Positions 16,871-26,320 of a stretch of 64,000 nt of DNA are shown here, one piece after another. The notes beneath the pieces are model-generated. The model was given only the letters and a program-made list of their open reading frames with translations. It was not told the DNA's origin and did not search any database. The stretch is from positions 62,001-126,000 of the forward strand of contig NZ_JABXIN010000015.1 in assembly GCF_013373065.1 (NCBI RefSeq). The letters run 5' to 3'. Made by a program: the position numbers and the translations under genes. Position 1 is the first letter of the stretch. Each line of letters begins with the position of its first letter. Source of the DNA: Algoriphagus sp. (GTDB lineage: Bacteria; Bacteroidota; Bacteroidia; Cytophagales; Cyclobacteriaceae).

Positions 16871-19666
16871 ATGGATAAATTTTCCTTCATCGCAAATGCT
16901 CATGTTTCCTATATCGATGAGTTGTATGCGTCCTATAAATCTGATCCTGAATCCATTGATCCAAGTTGGAAAGATTTTTTTGATGGCTTTGACTTTGCTT
17001 TGACTCAATATGGGGAAAGTGAAGATGGCCCTGCTGCTGTAGTAAGCGCTGCTTCGACTTCGGTTTCCAAGAATGGTTCGCTTGCTACGCCGGGTACAAT
17101 CATGGATATGGAGCAGTTGCCCAAGGAAATAAAAGTTAGAGCTCTGATCCACGCACATCGATCCCGTGCCCACTTACGTTCCAAGACAAACCCTGTCCGG
17201 GAAAGAAGAGACCGGAAAGCCTTGATTGACCCTCAAGACTTCGGCTTAGGGGCGGAAGATATGAATACGGAGTTCCAGGCCGGAAATGAAATTGGCATTG
17301 GAAAGGCAAAGCTTTCCGATATCATCGAAGCTTTAAAGACGATTTATGAAGGCCCTATGGGTTTTGAATATCTCTACATCCGTGATCCTGAGATGTTGGA
17401 TTGGTTCAAAACCAAGGTAGAGAAAGAAGCCCTTGCGTTTAATCCATCTACTGAGGAAAAGAAAAGGATTCTTTTTAAGCTTAATCAAGCGGTTGTTTTT
17501 GAAAACTTTTTGCATACCAAATATTTAGGACAAAAGCGCTTCTCCCTTGAAGGAGGGGAGAGTACTATTCCATTCCTCGATGCGGTGATTACTACTGCAG
17601 CCAATTTAGGAGCTGAAGAAGCCATGATCGGAATGGCACACCGAGGCCGTTTGAATGTGCTGGCCAATATCATGGGGAAAACTTATGAACAGATTTTCTC
17701 TGAATTTGAGGGAACAGCTAAGCCTGACTTGACTATGGGTGATGGTGACGTGAAATATCACATGGGCTATTCATCCGATTTGGTTACTCCCGATAATAAA
17801 AATATTCATCTCAAATTAGCTCCAAATCCCTCACATCTAGAGGCAGTGAACCCTGTGGTGGAAGGGTTTATTAGAGCAAAAATTGACTCGGAGCATAAAG
17901 GTGATGCCAAAAAAGCGCTTCCGATTTTAATCCATGGTGATGCTGCAGTCGCAGGACAAGGCATTGTCTATGAAGTAACTCAGATGGCTGGTCTGAAAGG
18001 TTACAATACCGGAGGAACTATCCATTTTGTGATCAATAATCAAGTCGGTTTTACCACTGATTTTGATGATGCCCGCTCTTCTATCTATTGTACCGACGTT
18101 GCAAAAATTATTGACGCTCCTGTTATCCACGTGAATGGAGATGATGCAGAAGCGGTGGTATTTGCAGCAAAATTGGCGGTTGAATTCAGACAGAAATTCG
18201 GCAGAGATATCTTCGTAGATATGGTTTGTTATCGTCGACATGGACATAATGAATCAGATGAACCGAAGTTCACGCAGCCTGAACTTTATAATATTATTTC
18301 CAAGCATCCGAACCCTCGTGAGGTATATATTAAAAAATTGACAGAGCGAGGTGATATCGATGCGAAGATTGCAAAGCAAATGGACAAGGAGTTCCGTAAA
18401 CTCCTACAGGACCGATTGAATATGGTGAAGGAAAAACCGCTTCCTTACCATATGACCAAATTCGAGCGGGAGTGGGGAAATCTACGACATTCCAAGCCGG
18501 AAGATTTTGAAAAATCTCCTGAAACCGGAATTGCTTCTGAAATGATTGATACAGTTGCTCAAGCATTAACCTTTATTCCAAAAGGCTTCAAGGCAATTAA
18601 GCAGATTGAAGTTCAGATGAAGCAGCGGAAGGAAATGTTCTTTGAATCCAAAAGTTTGAACTGGGCCGCTGCAGAATTGCTGGCTTATGGCTCACTTCTC
18701 TTGGAAGGAAAAACCGTTCGGATTACAGGTCAGGACGTTCAGCGAGGGACTTTTTCCCATCGGCATGCGGTCATTCATGATGCAACCACTAATCAACCTT
18801 ATAATTCCTTGCGGGAAATGCCGGAGCGAAAAGGGCAATTTTACATTTATAATTCCCTTCTTTCCGAATATGCTGTATTAGGTTTTGAATATGGTTATGC
18901 CATGGCGAATCCTCATTCATTGACTATTTGGGAAGCTCAATTTGGTGATTTTGCAAACGGAGCGCAGACCATGATTGACCAGTTTATTTCTTCTGGTGAA
19001 TCCAAATGGCAAAAACAGAATGGAATTGTGATGCTCCTCCCTCATGGATATGAAGGTCAAGGTCCGGAACATTCCAATGCGAGACCAGAGCGATTCTTGC
19101 AACTTTCTGCAGAATACAACATGATCGTAGCAAATATCACGACCCCATCTAATTTCTTCCATTTATTGAGAAGACAGGTGGCTTGGGATTTTAGAAAACC
19201 ATGCGTGGTCATGTCACCTAAATCCTTGTTGCGTCATCCTAAAGTAATGTCTCCTATTGAGGAATTTACTTCCGGCAATTTCAAAGAAATTATTACAGAT
19301 AGCACGGTTGATCCTAAGAAAGTAAAACGTGTTATTCTCTGTACAGGCAAAATTTATTATGACCTCGAGGAGGCTAGGGAAAAAGAGAAAATCGATAATG
19401 TAGCCATCATCCGAATCGAACAAATCTATCCGCTTCCCAAAAAGCAAATCATGGAGGCATTGAAGCAATATAAAAATGCGGAATTGGTTTGGGTACAGGA
19501 GGAACCAGAAAATATGGGCTACTGGACTTATATGCTTCGCCTACTTTACAAAGAACTCAGCTTGGAGTTGATAGCACGGAAAGTATCGGCTTCTCCAGCT
19601 ACAGGTTACAATAAGGTCCATGTCGAAGAGCAAAAAAATATCATAACTAGAGCCCTGAAATTTTAA
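16871..19666 (+). CDS. sucA: 2-oxoglutarate dehydrogenase E1 component
   Basis: The thiamine-diphosphate-dependent decarboxylase of the 2-oxoglutarate dehydrogenase complex, converting 2-oxoglutarate and lipoyl-E2 to succinyl-dihydrolipoyl-E2 in the TCA cycle. The 931-residue chain starts with the E2-binding motif (YIDELYASYKSDPESIDPSW). It contains MGMAHRGRLNVL-like MIGMAHRGRLN, the ThDP motif GDGDVKYHMGYS, HGDAAVAGQG, and the pyrimidine-domain segment FGDFANGAQTMIDQF. SYEGQGPEHS-type YEGQGPEHSNARPERFLQ near 725 is also typical. Length is standard. It leads an operon with E2 67 bases downstream. Confidence 0.97.
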   Translation: MDKFSFIANAHVSYIDELYASYKSDPESIDPSWKDFFDGFDFALTQYGESEDGPAAVVSAASTSVSKNGSLATPGTIMDMEQLPKEIKVRALIHAHRSRAHLRSKTNPVRERRDRKALIDPQDFGLGAEDMNTEFQAGNEIGIGKAKLSDIIEALKTIYEGPMGFEYLYIRDPEMLDWFKTKVEKEALAFNPSTEEKKRILFKLNQAVVFENFLHTKYLGQKRFSLEGGESTIPFLDAVITTAANLGAEEAMIGMAHRGRLNVLANIMGKTYEQIFSEFEGTAKPDLTMGDGDVKYHMGYSSDLVTPDNKNIHLKLAPNPSHLEAVNPVVEGFIRAKIDSEHKGDAKKALPILIHGDAAVAGQGIVYEVTQMAGLKGYNTGGTIHFVINNQVGFTTDFDDARSSIYCTDVAKIIDAPVIHVNGDDAEAVVFAAKLAVEFRQKFGRDIFVDMVCYRRHGHNESDEPKFTQPELYNIISKHPNPREVYIKKLTERGDIDAKIAKQMDKEFRKLLQDRLNMVKEKPLPYHMTKFEREWGNLRHSKPEDFEKSPETGIASEMIDTVAQALTFIPKGFKAIKQIEVQMKQRKEMFFESKSLNWAAAELLAYGSLLLEGKTVRITGQDVQRGTFSHRHAVIHDATTNQPYNSLREMPERKGQFYIYNSLLSEYAVLGFEYGYAMANPHSLTIWEAQFGDFANGAQTMIDQFISSGESKWQKQNGIVMLLPHGYEGQGPEHSNARPERFLQLSAEYNMIVANITTPSNFFHLLRRQVAWDFRKPCVVMSPKSLLRHPKVMSPIEEFTSGNFKEIITDSTVDPKKVKRVILCTGKIYYDLEEAREKEKIDNVAIIRIEQIYPLPKKQIMEALKQYKNAELVWVQEEPENMGYWTYMLRLLYKELSLELIARKVSASPATGYNKVHVEEQKNIITRALKF

Positions 19667-19732
19667 AATAATCAATCCAGAATAATCAAAGTGATGCTTT
19701 GACCGATAGGTAGAAGCCAAAACCATAATCTC

Positions 19733-21265
19733 ATGAGCAAAGAAATCAAAGTTCCGGCCGTTGGGGAATCCATCTCCGAGGTGACGGTAGGTCAGTGGTT
19801 CAAAAAAGACGGTGACCAAGTCGAAATGGACGAAGTGCTGTGTGAATTAGAATCTGATAAAGCAACATTCGAGCTTCCGGCAGAGGCTGCGGGAACACTT
19901 CGCATTAAAGCCCAAGAAGGAGATACACTAGAAATTGGTGCAGTAATTTGTGTCATTGAAGAATCTACTTCTGGCGTTTCTTCTGAAAGACCTAGCTCTA
20001 ATGCTCCAGCAGAAGCAAGTTCAAGTTCTGCTTCTCCAAAAGCTACGGGTGAAGTCAAAGAAATGGTTGTTCCTACAGTAGGTGAATCTATCACAGAGGT
20101 TACTCTAGCCAATTGGTTGAAGGCAGATGGAGATTTTGTGGAACTGGATGAAATTATTGCTGAAGTCGATTCTGATAAAGCAACCTTTGAATTACCTGCG
20201 GAGGCAACTGGTATATTGAGACATGTCGCTCAGGAAGGTGAAACCCTCGAAATCGGTGGATTGATTTGTAAGATTGAGGTGATGGAAGGAAAGCCTGCTG
20301 CTGCTAGCTCTGAAGCTCCATCTTCCACTCCGGCTTCTACTTCAGCTCCTTCCAAGGAATCCTATGCTTCAGGTCATGCTTCACCGGCAGCTTCTAAGAT
20401 TTTGGCAGAAAAAGGAATTAACCCAGAGGAAGTAAAGGGAAGCGGAAAAGATGGTCGAATCACCAAAGAAGATGCTCAAGCCGCTCAAAAACAAGCGCCA
20501 GTAGCACCAAAACAAGAGAATAAAGAAGAGCCAGTGGCACAATCAGCAGTTCGAGTAGCTGGCTCAAGAGATGAAAAACGTGAGAAGATGTCCTCGCTTC
20601 GCCGAACCGTTTCCCGACGGTTGGTTGCGGTGAAAAATGAAACGGCAATGTTGACGACATTTAATGAAGTCAACATGAAACCCATTATGGATCTTCGCTC
20701 CAAGTACAAGGACCTTTTCAAGGAAAAACACGGTGTTGGACTAGGCTTTATGTCATTCTTCACCAAAGCTGTTTGTGTAGCCCTGCAGGAATGGCCAGCT
20801 GTAAATGCAAAAATCGATGGAAACGAAATTGTATATCATGATTATTGTGATATCTCCATTGCGGTATCTGCTCCAAAAGGATTAGTCGTTCCAGTAATTC
20901 GAAATGCAGAAGGGATGAGCTTCGACCAAATCGAGAAAGAGGTCGTTCGCTTAGCTACCAAGGCTCGCGATAATAAATTATCTATCGAAGAGATGACTGG
21001 AGGAACATTCACCATTACCAATGGCGGTGTATTTGGTTCTATGATGTCTACTCCGATCATCAATGCTCCTCAGTCTGCGATTTTAGGAATGCATAATATC
21101 GTTCAGCGTCCGATGGCAGTGAACGGTGAAGTGAAAATCCTTCCTATGATGTATGTGGCTCTTTCTTATGATCACCGCATCATCGATGGACGAGAGTCTG
21201 TGAGCTTCTTGGTACGAGTGAAGCAATTGCTTGAAGAACCAGAGCGATTGTTATTTGGAGTTTAA
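19733..21265 (+). CDS. sucB: 2-oxoglutarate dehydrogenase E2 (dihydrolipoyl succinyltransferase) with two lipoyl domains
   Basis: Transfers the succinyl group from lipoamide to CoA. The 510-residue chain has two tandem lipoyl domains, at about 4-76 (lipoyl Lys43 in [11 protein letters not shown]) and 110-182 (Lys149 in [11 protein letters not shown]), joined by Ser/Ala/Pro-rich linkers. A peripheral subunit-binding domain follows at about 213-248 ([28 protein letters not shown]). The catalytic domain runs from about 285 to the end, with [11 protein letters not shown] giving His481 and Asp485. SucB usually carries a single lipoyl domain, so the duplication is notable. The E3 gene follows but is separated by an inserted small gene. 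Confidence 0.95.
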   Translation: MSKEIKVPAVGESISEVTVGQWFKKDGDQVEMDEVLCELESDKATFELPAEAAGTLRIKAQEGDTLEIGAVICVIEESTSGVSSERPSSNAPAEASSSSASPKATGEVKEMVVPTVGESITEVTLANWLKADGDFVELDEIIAEVDSDKATFELPAEATGILRHVAQEGETLEIGGLICKIEVMEGKPAAASSEAPSSTPASTSAPSKESYASGHASPAASKILAEKGINPEEVKGSGKDGRITKEDAQAAQKQAPVAPKQENKEEPVAQSAVRVAGSRDEKREKMSSLRRTVSRRLVAVKNETAMLTTFNEVNMKPIMDLRSKYKDLFKEKHGVGLGFMSFFTKAVCVALQEWPAVNAKIDGNEIVYHDYCDISIAVSAPKGLVVPVIRNAEGMSFDQIEKEVVRLATKARDNKLSIEEMTGGTFTITNGGVFGSMMSTPIINAPQSAILGMHNIVQRPMAVNGEVKILPMMYVALSYDHRIIDGRESVSFLVRVKQLLEEPERLLFGV

Positions 21266-21275
21266 TAGTGAACCA

Positions 21276-21295
21276 AGTACAAAGTATCAAGTACA
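21276..21295. repeat. Left arm of imperfect inverted repeat flanking the four-helix-bundle gene
   Basis: AGTACAAAGTATCAAGTACA, which matches the reverse complement of 21776-21795 at 16 of 20 positions. It lies just after the sucB stop codon. Confidence 0.65.
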
Positions 21296-21415
21296 ATGAT
21301 TTAATCCGAGATATTTTGAGAGCTTGGTATTTGTTTCAAATTGTCCTTGGCTTGATGGATGAAAGAGGATTTTAGGTAATTTGTAGAAAATATATTTTAC
21401 TAAAATTTTTCAATC

Positions 21416-21769
21416 ATGCATCGCTATAAAGAATTAAAAGTATGGCAAAAGGCCATAGATCTTGCTGTAGAAGTGTACCGAGTCACAGAAAAGTTGCCCT
21501 CTGAGGAGAGATTTGGCCTAATTTCTCAAATTAACAGATGTGCAATTTCTATCCCTTCAAATATTGCAGAGGGAGCTGGAAGAAATACTAATAAAGACTT
21601 TAACCATTTCTTAGGTGTTTCGCTGGGTTCTTCTTTTGAATTGGATACTCAAATGATTATTTCAAATCGTTTGGGCTATGTCAATAATGATGATTTTGAA
21701 ATAATTGAAAAAGAGCTTGAACATATTCAAAATATGATAGTAAAGCTCAAACAAAACTTGAATGTATAA
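21416..21769 (+). CDS. Four-helix bundle (23S rRNA intervening-sequence type) protein
   Basis: A 117-residue all-helical protein with the family's hallmark blocks: YKELKVWQKAIDLAVEVYRVT at the start, FGLISQINRCAISIPSNIAEGAGR in the middle (RRAxSIPxNIAEG type), and FNHFLGVSLGSSFELDTQ. The family is known as S23/IVS ORFs and as stand-alone genes scattered through Bacteroidota; it forms a pentameric four-helix bundle of unknown function. It sits between the E2 and E3 genes of the 2-oxoglutarate dehydrogenase complex, inside imperfect inverted repeats built from GTAC-containing units. That suggests it arrived as a small inserted cassette. Confidence 0.9.
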   Translation: MHRYKELKVWQKAIDLAVEVYRVTEKLPSEERFGLISQINRCAISIPSNIAEGAGRNTNKDFNHFLGVSLGSSFELDTQMIISNRLGYVNNDDFEIIEKELEHIQNMIVKLKQNLNV

Positions 21770-21775
21770 CCTCAA

Positions 21776-21795
21776 TATACTTAGTACTTCGTACT
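21776..21795. repeat. Right arm of imperfect inverted repeat flanking the four-helix-bundle gene
   Basis: TATACTTAGTACTTCGTACT, complementary to 21276-21295 with four mismatches. It continues as GAGTACATTGTACAAAG and contains its own small palindrome AGTAC-TTC-GTACT. It ends 25 bases before the lpd start. Confidence 0.65.
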
Positions 21796-21820
21796 GAGTA
21801 CATTGTACAAAGTCTAAAAA

Positions 21821-23218
21821 ATGTACGACTTAATAGTAATTGGCTCAGGACCAGGTGGATATGTGGCGGCTATCAGAGGCGCACAATTGGGAATGAAAAC
21901 AGCCATTATTGAGAAATATCCTACTCTTGGAGGAACTTGTCTCAACGTGGGATGTATTCCATCCAAGGCGCTTTTGGATTCTTCGGAGCATTACCACAAT
22001 GCCCTCCATACATTTAAAACCCATGGAATCAATCTTTCCAATCTTAAGGTAGATTTAAAGCAAATGATTGCTCGGAAAGAGGATGTGGTCAAGCAAAATG
22101 TTGATGGGATTCAATACTTGATGAAAAAGAATAAAATTGAGGTTCATCAAGGAGTGGGTTCATTTGTTGATGCGAATACCATCAAAGTGACCAAGGAAGA
22201 TGGTAGTGAGGAGCAGATTCAAGGAAAGAATATCATCATTGCTACGGGTTCCAAACCGGCATCTCTTCCTTTTATCAAAATCGATAAGGAACGAATCATT
22301 ACCTCTACGGAAGCTTTGAAGCTGAAGGAGATCCCGAAACATTTGATCGTGATCGGCGGAGGAGTAATCGGGATGGAGCTAGGTTCTGTTTATGGTCGAA
22401 TGGGAGCAAAAGTTTCCGTGGTTGAATATTTGGATTCCTTGATTCCATCCATGGATAAAACCATGGGTAAGGAATTGCAAAAGTCCCTCAAGAAGCTGGG
22501 GTTTGATTTTTATCTTAAGCACAAGGTCACTGCTGTAGAAAATAAAGGCAAGGAAGTAATTGTCACTGCAGAAAATAGTAAAGGAGAAGCAGTTGAGTTG
22601 AAAGGAGATTATGTGTTGGTTTCCATTGGCCGCCGGCCATATACGGACGGCTTGAATGCTGAAGCTGCGGGAGTAAAAATCAACGAAAGAGGCCAAGTTG
22701 AAGTTAATGATCATCTTCAAACTTCGGTGCCTCATATCTATGCTATCGGTGATGTTGTGAAGGGAGCCATGCTCGCCCACAAGGCAGAGGAAGAAGGAGT
22801 GTTTGTGGCTGAAACTATTGCAGGTCAAAAGCCACATATCAATTACCTTTTGATTCCAGGAGTTGTATACACTTGGCCGGAAGTGTCTTCTGTAGGTTAC
22901 ACGGAAGAGCAGTTAAAGGAAAGTGGACGAAAATATAAAGTTGGTAAATTCCCATTCATGGCATCAGGTCGTGCGAGAGCCTCTATGGATACTGATGGGC
23001 TGGTGAAGGTGTTAGCGGATGCTGAAACCGACGAAATTCTAGGTGTGCATATGATTGGTCCACGAACTGCAGACATGATTGCTGAGGCTGTTGTTGCGAT
23101 GGAATATCGAGCTTCTGCGGAAGATATCGCACGGATGTCACATGCACATCCAACTTATACAGAAGCATTTAAGGAGGCTTGTTTAGCGGCAACTGAAAAT
23201 CGAGCTTTGCATATTTAA
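21821..23218 (+). CDS. lpdA: Dihydrolipoyl dehydrogenase (E3)
   Basis: Reoxidises dihydrolipoamide on E2 with FAD and NAD, completing the 2-oxoacid dehydrogenase cycle. The 465-residue chain has the FAD motif VIGSGPGGYVAAI (6-18) and the redox-active disulfide in GGTCLNVGCIPSK (Cys40 and Cys45). The NAD motif is VIGGGVIGMELGSVYGRMG, IYAIGDVV gives the second FAD contact, and the C-terminal HAHPTYTE carries the catalytic His-Glu. Length is normal. It may also serve other complexes. It is downstream of the inserted four-helix-bundle gene and is followed by a strong terminator. Confidence 0.96.
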   Translation: MYDLIVIGSGPGGYVAAIRGAQLGMKTAIIEKYPTLGGTCLNVGCIPSKALLDSSEHYHNALHTFKTHGINLSNLKVDLKQMIARKEDVVKQNVDGIQYLMKKNKIEVHQGVGSFVDANTIKVTKEDGSEEQIQGKNIIIATGSKPASLPFIKIDKERIITSTEALKLKEIPKHLIVIGGGVIGMELGSVYGRMGAKVSVVEYLDSLIPSMDKTMGKELQKSLKKLGFDFYLKHKVTAVENKGKEVIVTAENSKGEAVELKGDYVLVSIGRRPYTDGLNAEAAGVKINERGQVEVNDHLQTSVPHIYAIGDVVKGAMLAHKAEEEGVFVAETIAGQKPHINYLLIPGVVYTWPEVSSVGYTEEQLKESGRKYKVGKFPFMASGRARASMDTDGLVKVLADAETDEILGVHMIGPRTADMIAEAVVAMEYRASAEDIARMSHAHPTYTEAFKEACLAATENRALHI

Positions 23219-23240
23219 TTCAAAGATTTAAAAAGAAGGA

Positions 23241-23275
23241 AAGCCAAATTCAATCATTGAATTTGGCTTTTTTAT
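23241..23275 (+). terminator. Terminator after lpdA
   Basis: Thirteen-base perfect arms AAGCCAAATTCAA (23241-23253) and TTGAATTTGGCTT (23257-23269), a three-base loop and a T run. It closes the 2-oxoglutarate dehydrogenase operon. Confidence 0.88.
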
Positions 23276-23302
23276 TTCTGCTAAAAATGATTTAATTCAT
23301 TC

Positions 23303-24076
23303 ATGACTTATAAAATCGCTTTTTTGGGTGCGGGTAATGTTGCATGGCATTTGGCACCTGCGTTGGAGAATGCAGGACATCAAATTACAGAAGTCTATTC
23401 TCGCAATTTAGATCATGCTAAGCACGTCACGGAACGCCTGTATACGGCTCTTCCCAAAGATGATTTAGATTTCTCCGATAGTGAAGCTCGGATTTTTATT
23501 CTATGCGTTAAAGATGATGCTGTTCCCGAGATTGCAGATGCCGTTATTCTTCCTGAGGAAAGTATCTTGGTTCATACCTCCGGTACTTTACCCTTGGATA
23601 TTCTAAACTATAGTTCAGCTTCATATACAGGAATTTTTTATCCTTTGCAGTCTTTTACCAAAGGCCAAAAAACGGATATTTCTGAGGTCTCTTTTTTGTT
23701 GGAATCGGATGACCAGGAAATTTTAAAGATTCTTCGAAAATTGGCGAAAAGCTTATCTCATCACATCTATACTGTCCGATCTAAAGACAGAAAGGCGGTG
23801 CATATCGCTGCGGTTTTTGCCAGCAATTTTACCAATCACATGATTCGAATTGCAGAGGAATTGATGCAAAGACAAGGGTTAGATTTTGAAATGTTGAAAC
23901 CACTCATCGTTGAAACGATTTCAAAAAGTTTGCAGATTGGGGCCAAAAAAGCTCAAACTGGTCCCGCAATCCGGGAAGATTACGAGACCTTGGAAGAGCA
24001 TCACCGTTTTCTAAATTATAATGAACAGTTGGCAGAAATTTACAGACTGATTTCTCAGGACATTATTGATTCTTAG
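23303..24076 (+). CDS. Rossmann-like and DUF2520 domain-containing protein
   Basis: A 257-residue cytosolic protein with an N-terminal NAD(P)-binding Rossmann fold (KIAFLGAGNVAWHLAPALENAGH, residues 4-26) and a helical C-terminal DUF2520 domain. The latter contains KDRKAVHIAAVFASNFTNHM and the TGPAIREDYETLEEH segment with a conserved GPxxRxD core. The arrangement resembles F420/NADP oxidoreductases and pyrroline-5-carboxylate reductase-like proteins, but the substrate is unknown. Its 3' end overlaps the convergent pirin gene by four bases, and no terminator was seen at this junction. Confidence 0.85.
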   Translation: MTYKIAFLGAGNVAWHLAPALENAGHQITEVYSRNLDHAKHVTERLYTALPKDDLDFSDSEARIFILCVKDDAVPEIADAVILPEESILVHTSGTLPLDILNYSSASYTGIFYPLQSFTKGQKTDISEVSFLLESDDQEILKILRKLAKSLSHHIYTVRSKDRKAVHIAAVFASNFTNHMIRIAEELMQRQGLDFEMLKPLIVETISKSLQIGAKKAQTGPAIREDYETLEEHHRFLNYNEQLAEIYRLISQDIIDS

Positions 24077-24930
24077 CCATTCCAAGAACCGAATTTCCCT
24101 GTTTGGTAGTCTTGATAAGCCTCATAAATCTGCTGCTCTGTATTCATGACAAAAGGGCCCTGAGCAACCACGGGCTCATTGAAAGGCAGCGCATGACCCA
24201 GAATCACAACTGAATCCTCATCAGCATTTACTTTCAAAGTTGAACCTTCATTTGAGAATTCGACCAAATTTCTGAATGGAATACTCTGTCCATTCACGCT
24301 TACTTTTCCCCGAACGATGTAAAAGAAAATATTCTCTTCAGCTGGAATTTCTTTTTCAAATTTTCCTCCCTCATCCACATAAATAGTACTTAAACTAACT
24401 GGGAAATTGCCTTCAAAAGCACCGGAAACTCCATTCCATTCTCCGAATAGTTGCTGTACTTTTACTTTCCCTTCGTCCAATTCTAAGGTTGGAATTTCTT
24501 CTTTCTGCAATCCCACATAGTGCGGGGTTACCATTTTTTTTGCTGCAGGTAGATTCATCCATAGTTGTAAAATCTCGAGATCTCCACCCTTCTTTTTGAA
24601 TTCCGAACTGGAGACTTCTGCATGAATGAGGCCTTTTCCAGCAGTCATGTATTGAACTCCTCCTGCCTCAATTACGGATTCATGACCAGAGGAATCCTTA
24701 TGCATAATGTCTCCTTCTAGAATAAAAGTGACGGTTTCCATTCCTCTGTGGGGATGTGGTCCAAAAGGCAGTCCCCGGTTGTTTTCAGGGTAAGTTTGAT
24801 GCCCATGGTGGTTCAGAAAAAGAAAAGGGTCAATCATATCCAAGCTCCGGGTTGGCATCGGGCTATACGTGATCAAATCTGCAATTGGGCGGTATTCTGC
24901 GCCATGTATTTTTTTAATGGATCGTAGCAT
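24073..24930 (-). CDS. Pirin family protein
   Basis: A 285-residue bicupin. The N-terminal cupin has the iron-binding set visible as GPHPHRG (His59 and His61) and GLIHAE (His103 and Glu105), so a metal centre is expected. Family members include quercetin dioxygenases and redox-sensing regulators; which applies here is unknown. The ATG at 24930 is preferred over a TTG nine bases upstream, because MLRSIKKI is the usual family opening and a GAAG stretch precedes it. Length is normal. It converges on the DUF2520 gene. Confidence 0.9.
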   Translation of the reverse strand: MLRSIKKIHGAEYRPIADLITYSPMPTRSLDMIDPFLFLNHHGHQTYPENNRGLPFGPHPHRGMETVTFILEGDIMHKDSSGHESVIEAGGVQYMTAGKGLIHAEVSSSEFKKKGGDLEILQLWMNLPAAKKMVTPHYVGLQKEEIPTLELDEGKVKVQQLFGEWNGVSGAFEGNFPVSLSTIYVDEGGKFEKEIPAEENIFFYIVRGKVSVNGQSIPFRNLVEFSNEGSTLKVNADEDSVVILGHALPFNEPVVAQGPFVMNTEQQIYEAYQDYQTGKFGSWNG

Positions 24931-25008
24931 TATCTTCAATTTAAATTAATTCATGTATAGACATTAAATCATTAATTCAGGAAGAAAGTTCAAGATTTTG
25001 GGCGGAAC

Positions 25009-26301
25009 TTATTTAATCTCTCGATCTAATTGTAAAATGGTATTCAAAAGGACATTTGCTCCATTTGCAATGTCTTCTTTAGTAGAAAATTCTTGTGGAG
25101 AGTGGCTAATTCCATCTTTGCTTGGAATAAATATCATTCCCATTGGGGCAATTCGAGCCATTTCTTGGGCATCATGTCCGGCACCACTTGGAAGGCTTAG
25201 TGTGGATAAACCTAAGGATTCTGCTGTAGATTGAATGACTTTTCGAATTTCAGGATCTGCCAAAGCAGGGGTAGAGGCTACATCGATGTGGCGGATATCC
25301 AATTCAACATTGAATTCTTCAGCAAATTGGTGAGCTTGTTTTTCCAAGCTTCGGTAAATATCCCAAATCTTTTCAGATGAAAGGTCCCGCATTTCCAGAT
25401 TCAATTTCACTTCGGCAGGAATAACATTCCCCGCTCCCGGGAAAGCCTGAATTTTCCCTACTGTTCCAACCTGACGACCTTCAATGGAGCGAATGGTTTC
25501 ATTTACCGCAAGAATGAATTTAGCTGCTGGAAGCATTGGGTCTTGTCTAAGATTCATAGGAGTAGTTCCGGCATGATTTGCGAACCCCTTAAAAGTAAAT
25601 TCCCACCATTCGATGGCAACGATTCCTTCCACTACACCAATATCCAGTTTTTCGTTGTAGAGATTCGCTCCTTGTTCGATATGGAGTTCCAGAAAAGCGG
25701 CTAGATCTCCAGATTTTCTTGCTACTTCGGGAATTCGATCAGGATCACCTCCCAATTTTTTGATTCCTTCATATTGAGTGATTCCTGCATTGCTCACGAC
25801 TTGGAGGGCTTCCTCACTTAATGATCCAACCAATGCCCTGCTTCCAATCACGCCACCTTCTTCATTGGTAAATATGATTACTTCCAATGGGTGTTGTGTT
25901 GAAATGGAATTTTCTTGAAGGGTTTTGATCACTTCAATTGCACTTAATGATCCCACCGGTCCATCATAATCGCCTCCATTGGGTACTTCATCAATATGAG
26001 AACCAAAGGCAATGGGCTTAAGGTTTGGGTTTTGACCTGCTCTTTTTCCAATAATATTTCCTGCAAAATCAATGGAAACATCCAATCCAGCTTCTTTCAT
26101 CAACCCCATCACATAGTTACGTCCTTGGATGTCAAAATCTGAGAAGGCTACTCGATCAGAGCCTCCTTGTGCATTTTTTCCAAAGGTTGAAAGTTTCATC
26201 AAGGTCTCATGCAGTCTATCTGGGTTGACTTTTAATTGCTGAGCGAAGGATTGAGTGGATAGGAATGAAAGAATAAATCCAAGAGTCAGAAGTTTTTTCA
26301 T
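25009..26301 (-). CDS. Exported Zn-dependent M20-type hydrolase (N-carbamoyl-amino-acid/allantoate amidohydrolase family)
   Basis: A 430-residue binuclear zinc amidohydrolase with metal-binding motifs GSHIDEVPNGGDYDGPVG (His102, Asp113) and FTNEEGGVIGSRA (Glu147/148). HIEQG appears in the middle and GAGHDAQEMA near the C-terminus, which places it with hydantoinase/carbamoylase-type and allantoate amidohydrolases. The start is set at 26301 because MKKLLTLGFILSFLSTQSFA is a good signal peptide; a longer in-frame start would spoil it. Most relatives are cytoplasmic, so export is unusual. The exact substrate (N-carbamoyl amino acid, ureidoglycolate or allantoate) cannot be read from the sequence. 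Confidence 0.85.
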   Translation of the reverse strand: MKKLLTLGFILSFLSTQSFAQQLKVNPDRLHETLMKLSTFGKNAQGGSDRVAFSDFDIQGRNYVMGLMKEAGLDVSIDFAGNIIGKRAGQNPNLKPIAFGSHIDEVPNGGDYDGPVGSLSAIEVIKTLQENSISTQHPLEVIIFTNEEGGVIGSRALVGSLSEEALQVVSNAGITQYEGIKKLGGDPDRIPEVARKSGDLAAFLELHIEQGANLYNEKLDIGVVEGIVAIEWWEFTFKGFANHAGTTPMNLRQDPMLPAAKFILAVNETIRSIEGRQVGTVGKIQAFPGAGNVIPAEVKLNLEMRDLSSEKIWDIYRSLEKQAHQFAEEFNVELDIRHIDVASTPALADPEIRKVIQSTAESLGLSTLSLPSGAGHDAQEMARIAPMGMIFIPSKDGISHSPQEFSTKEDIANGANVLLNTILQLDREIK

Positions 26302-26320
26302 GGGTGCAATGTTTTGGAAT

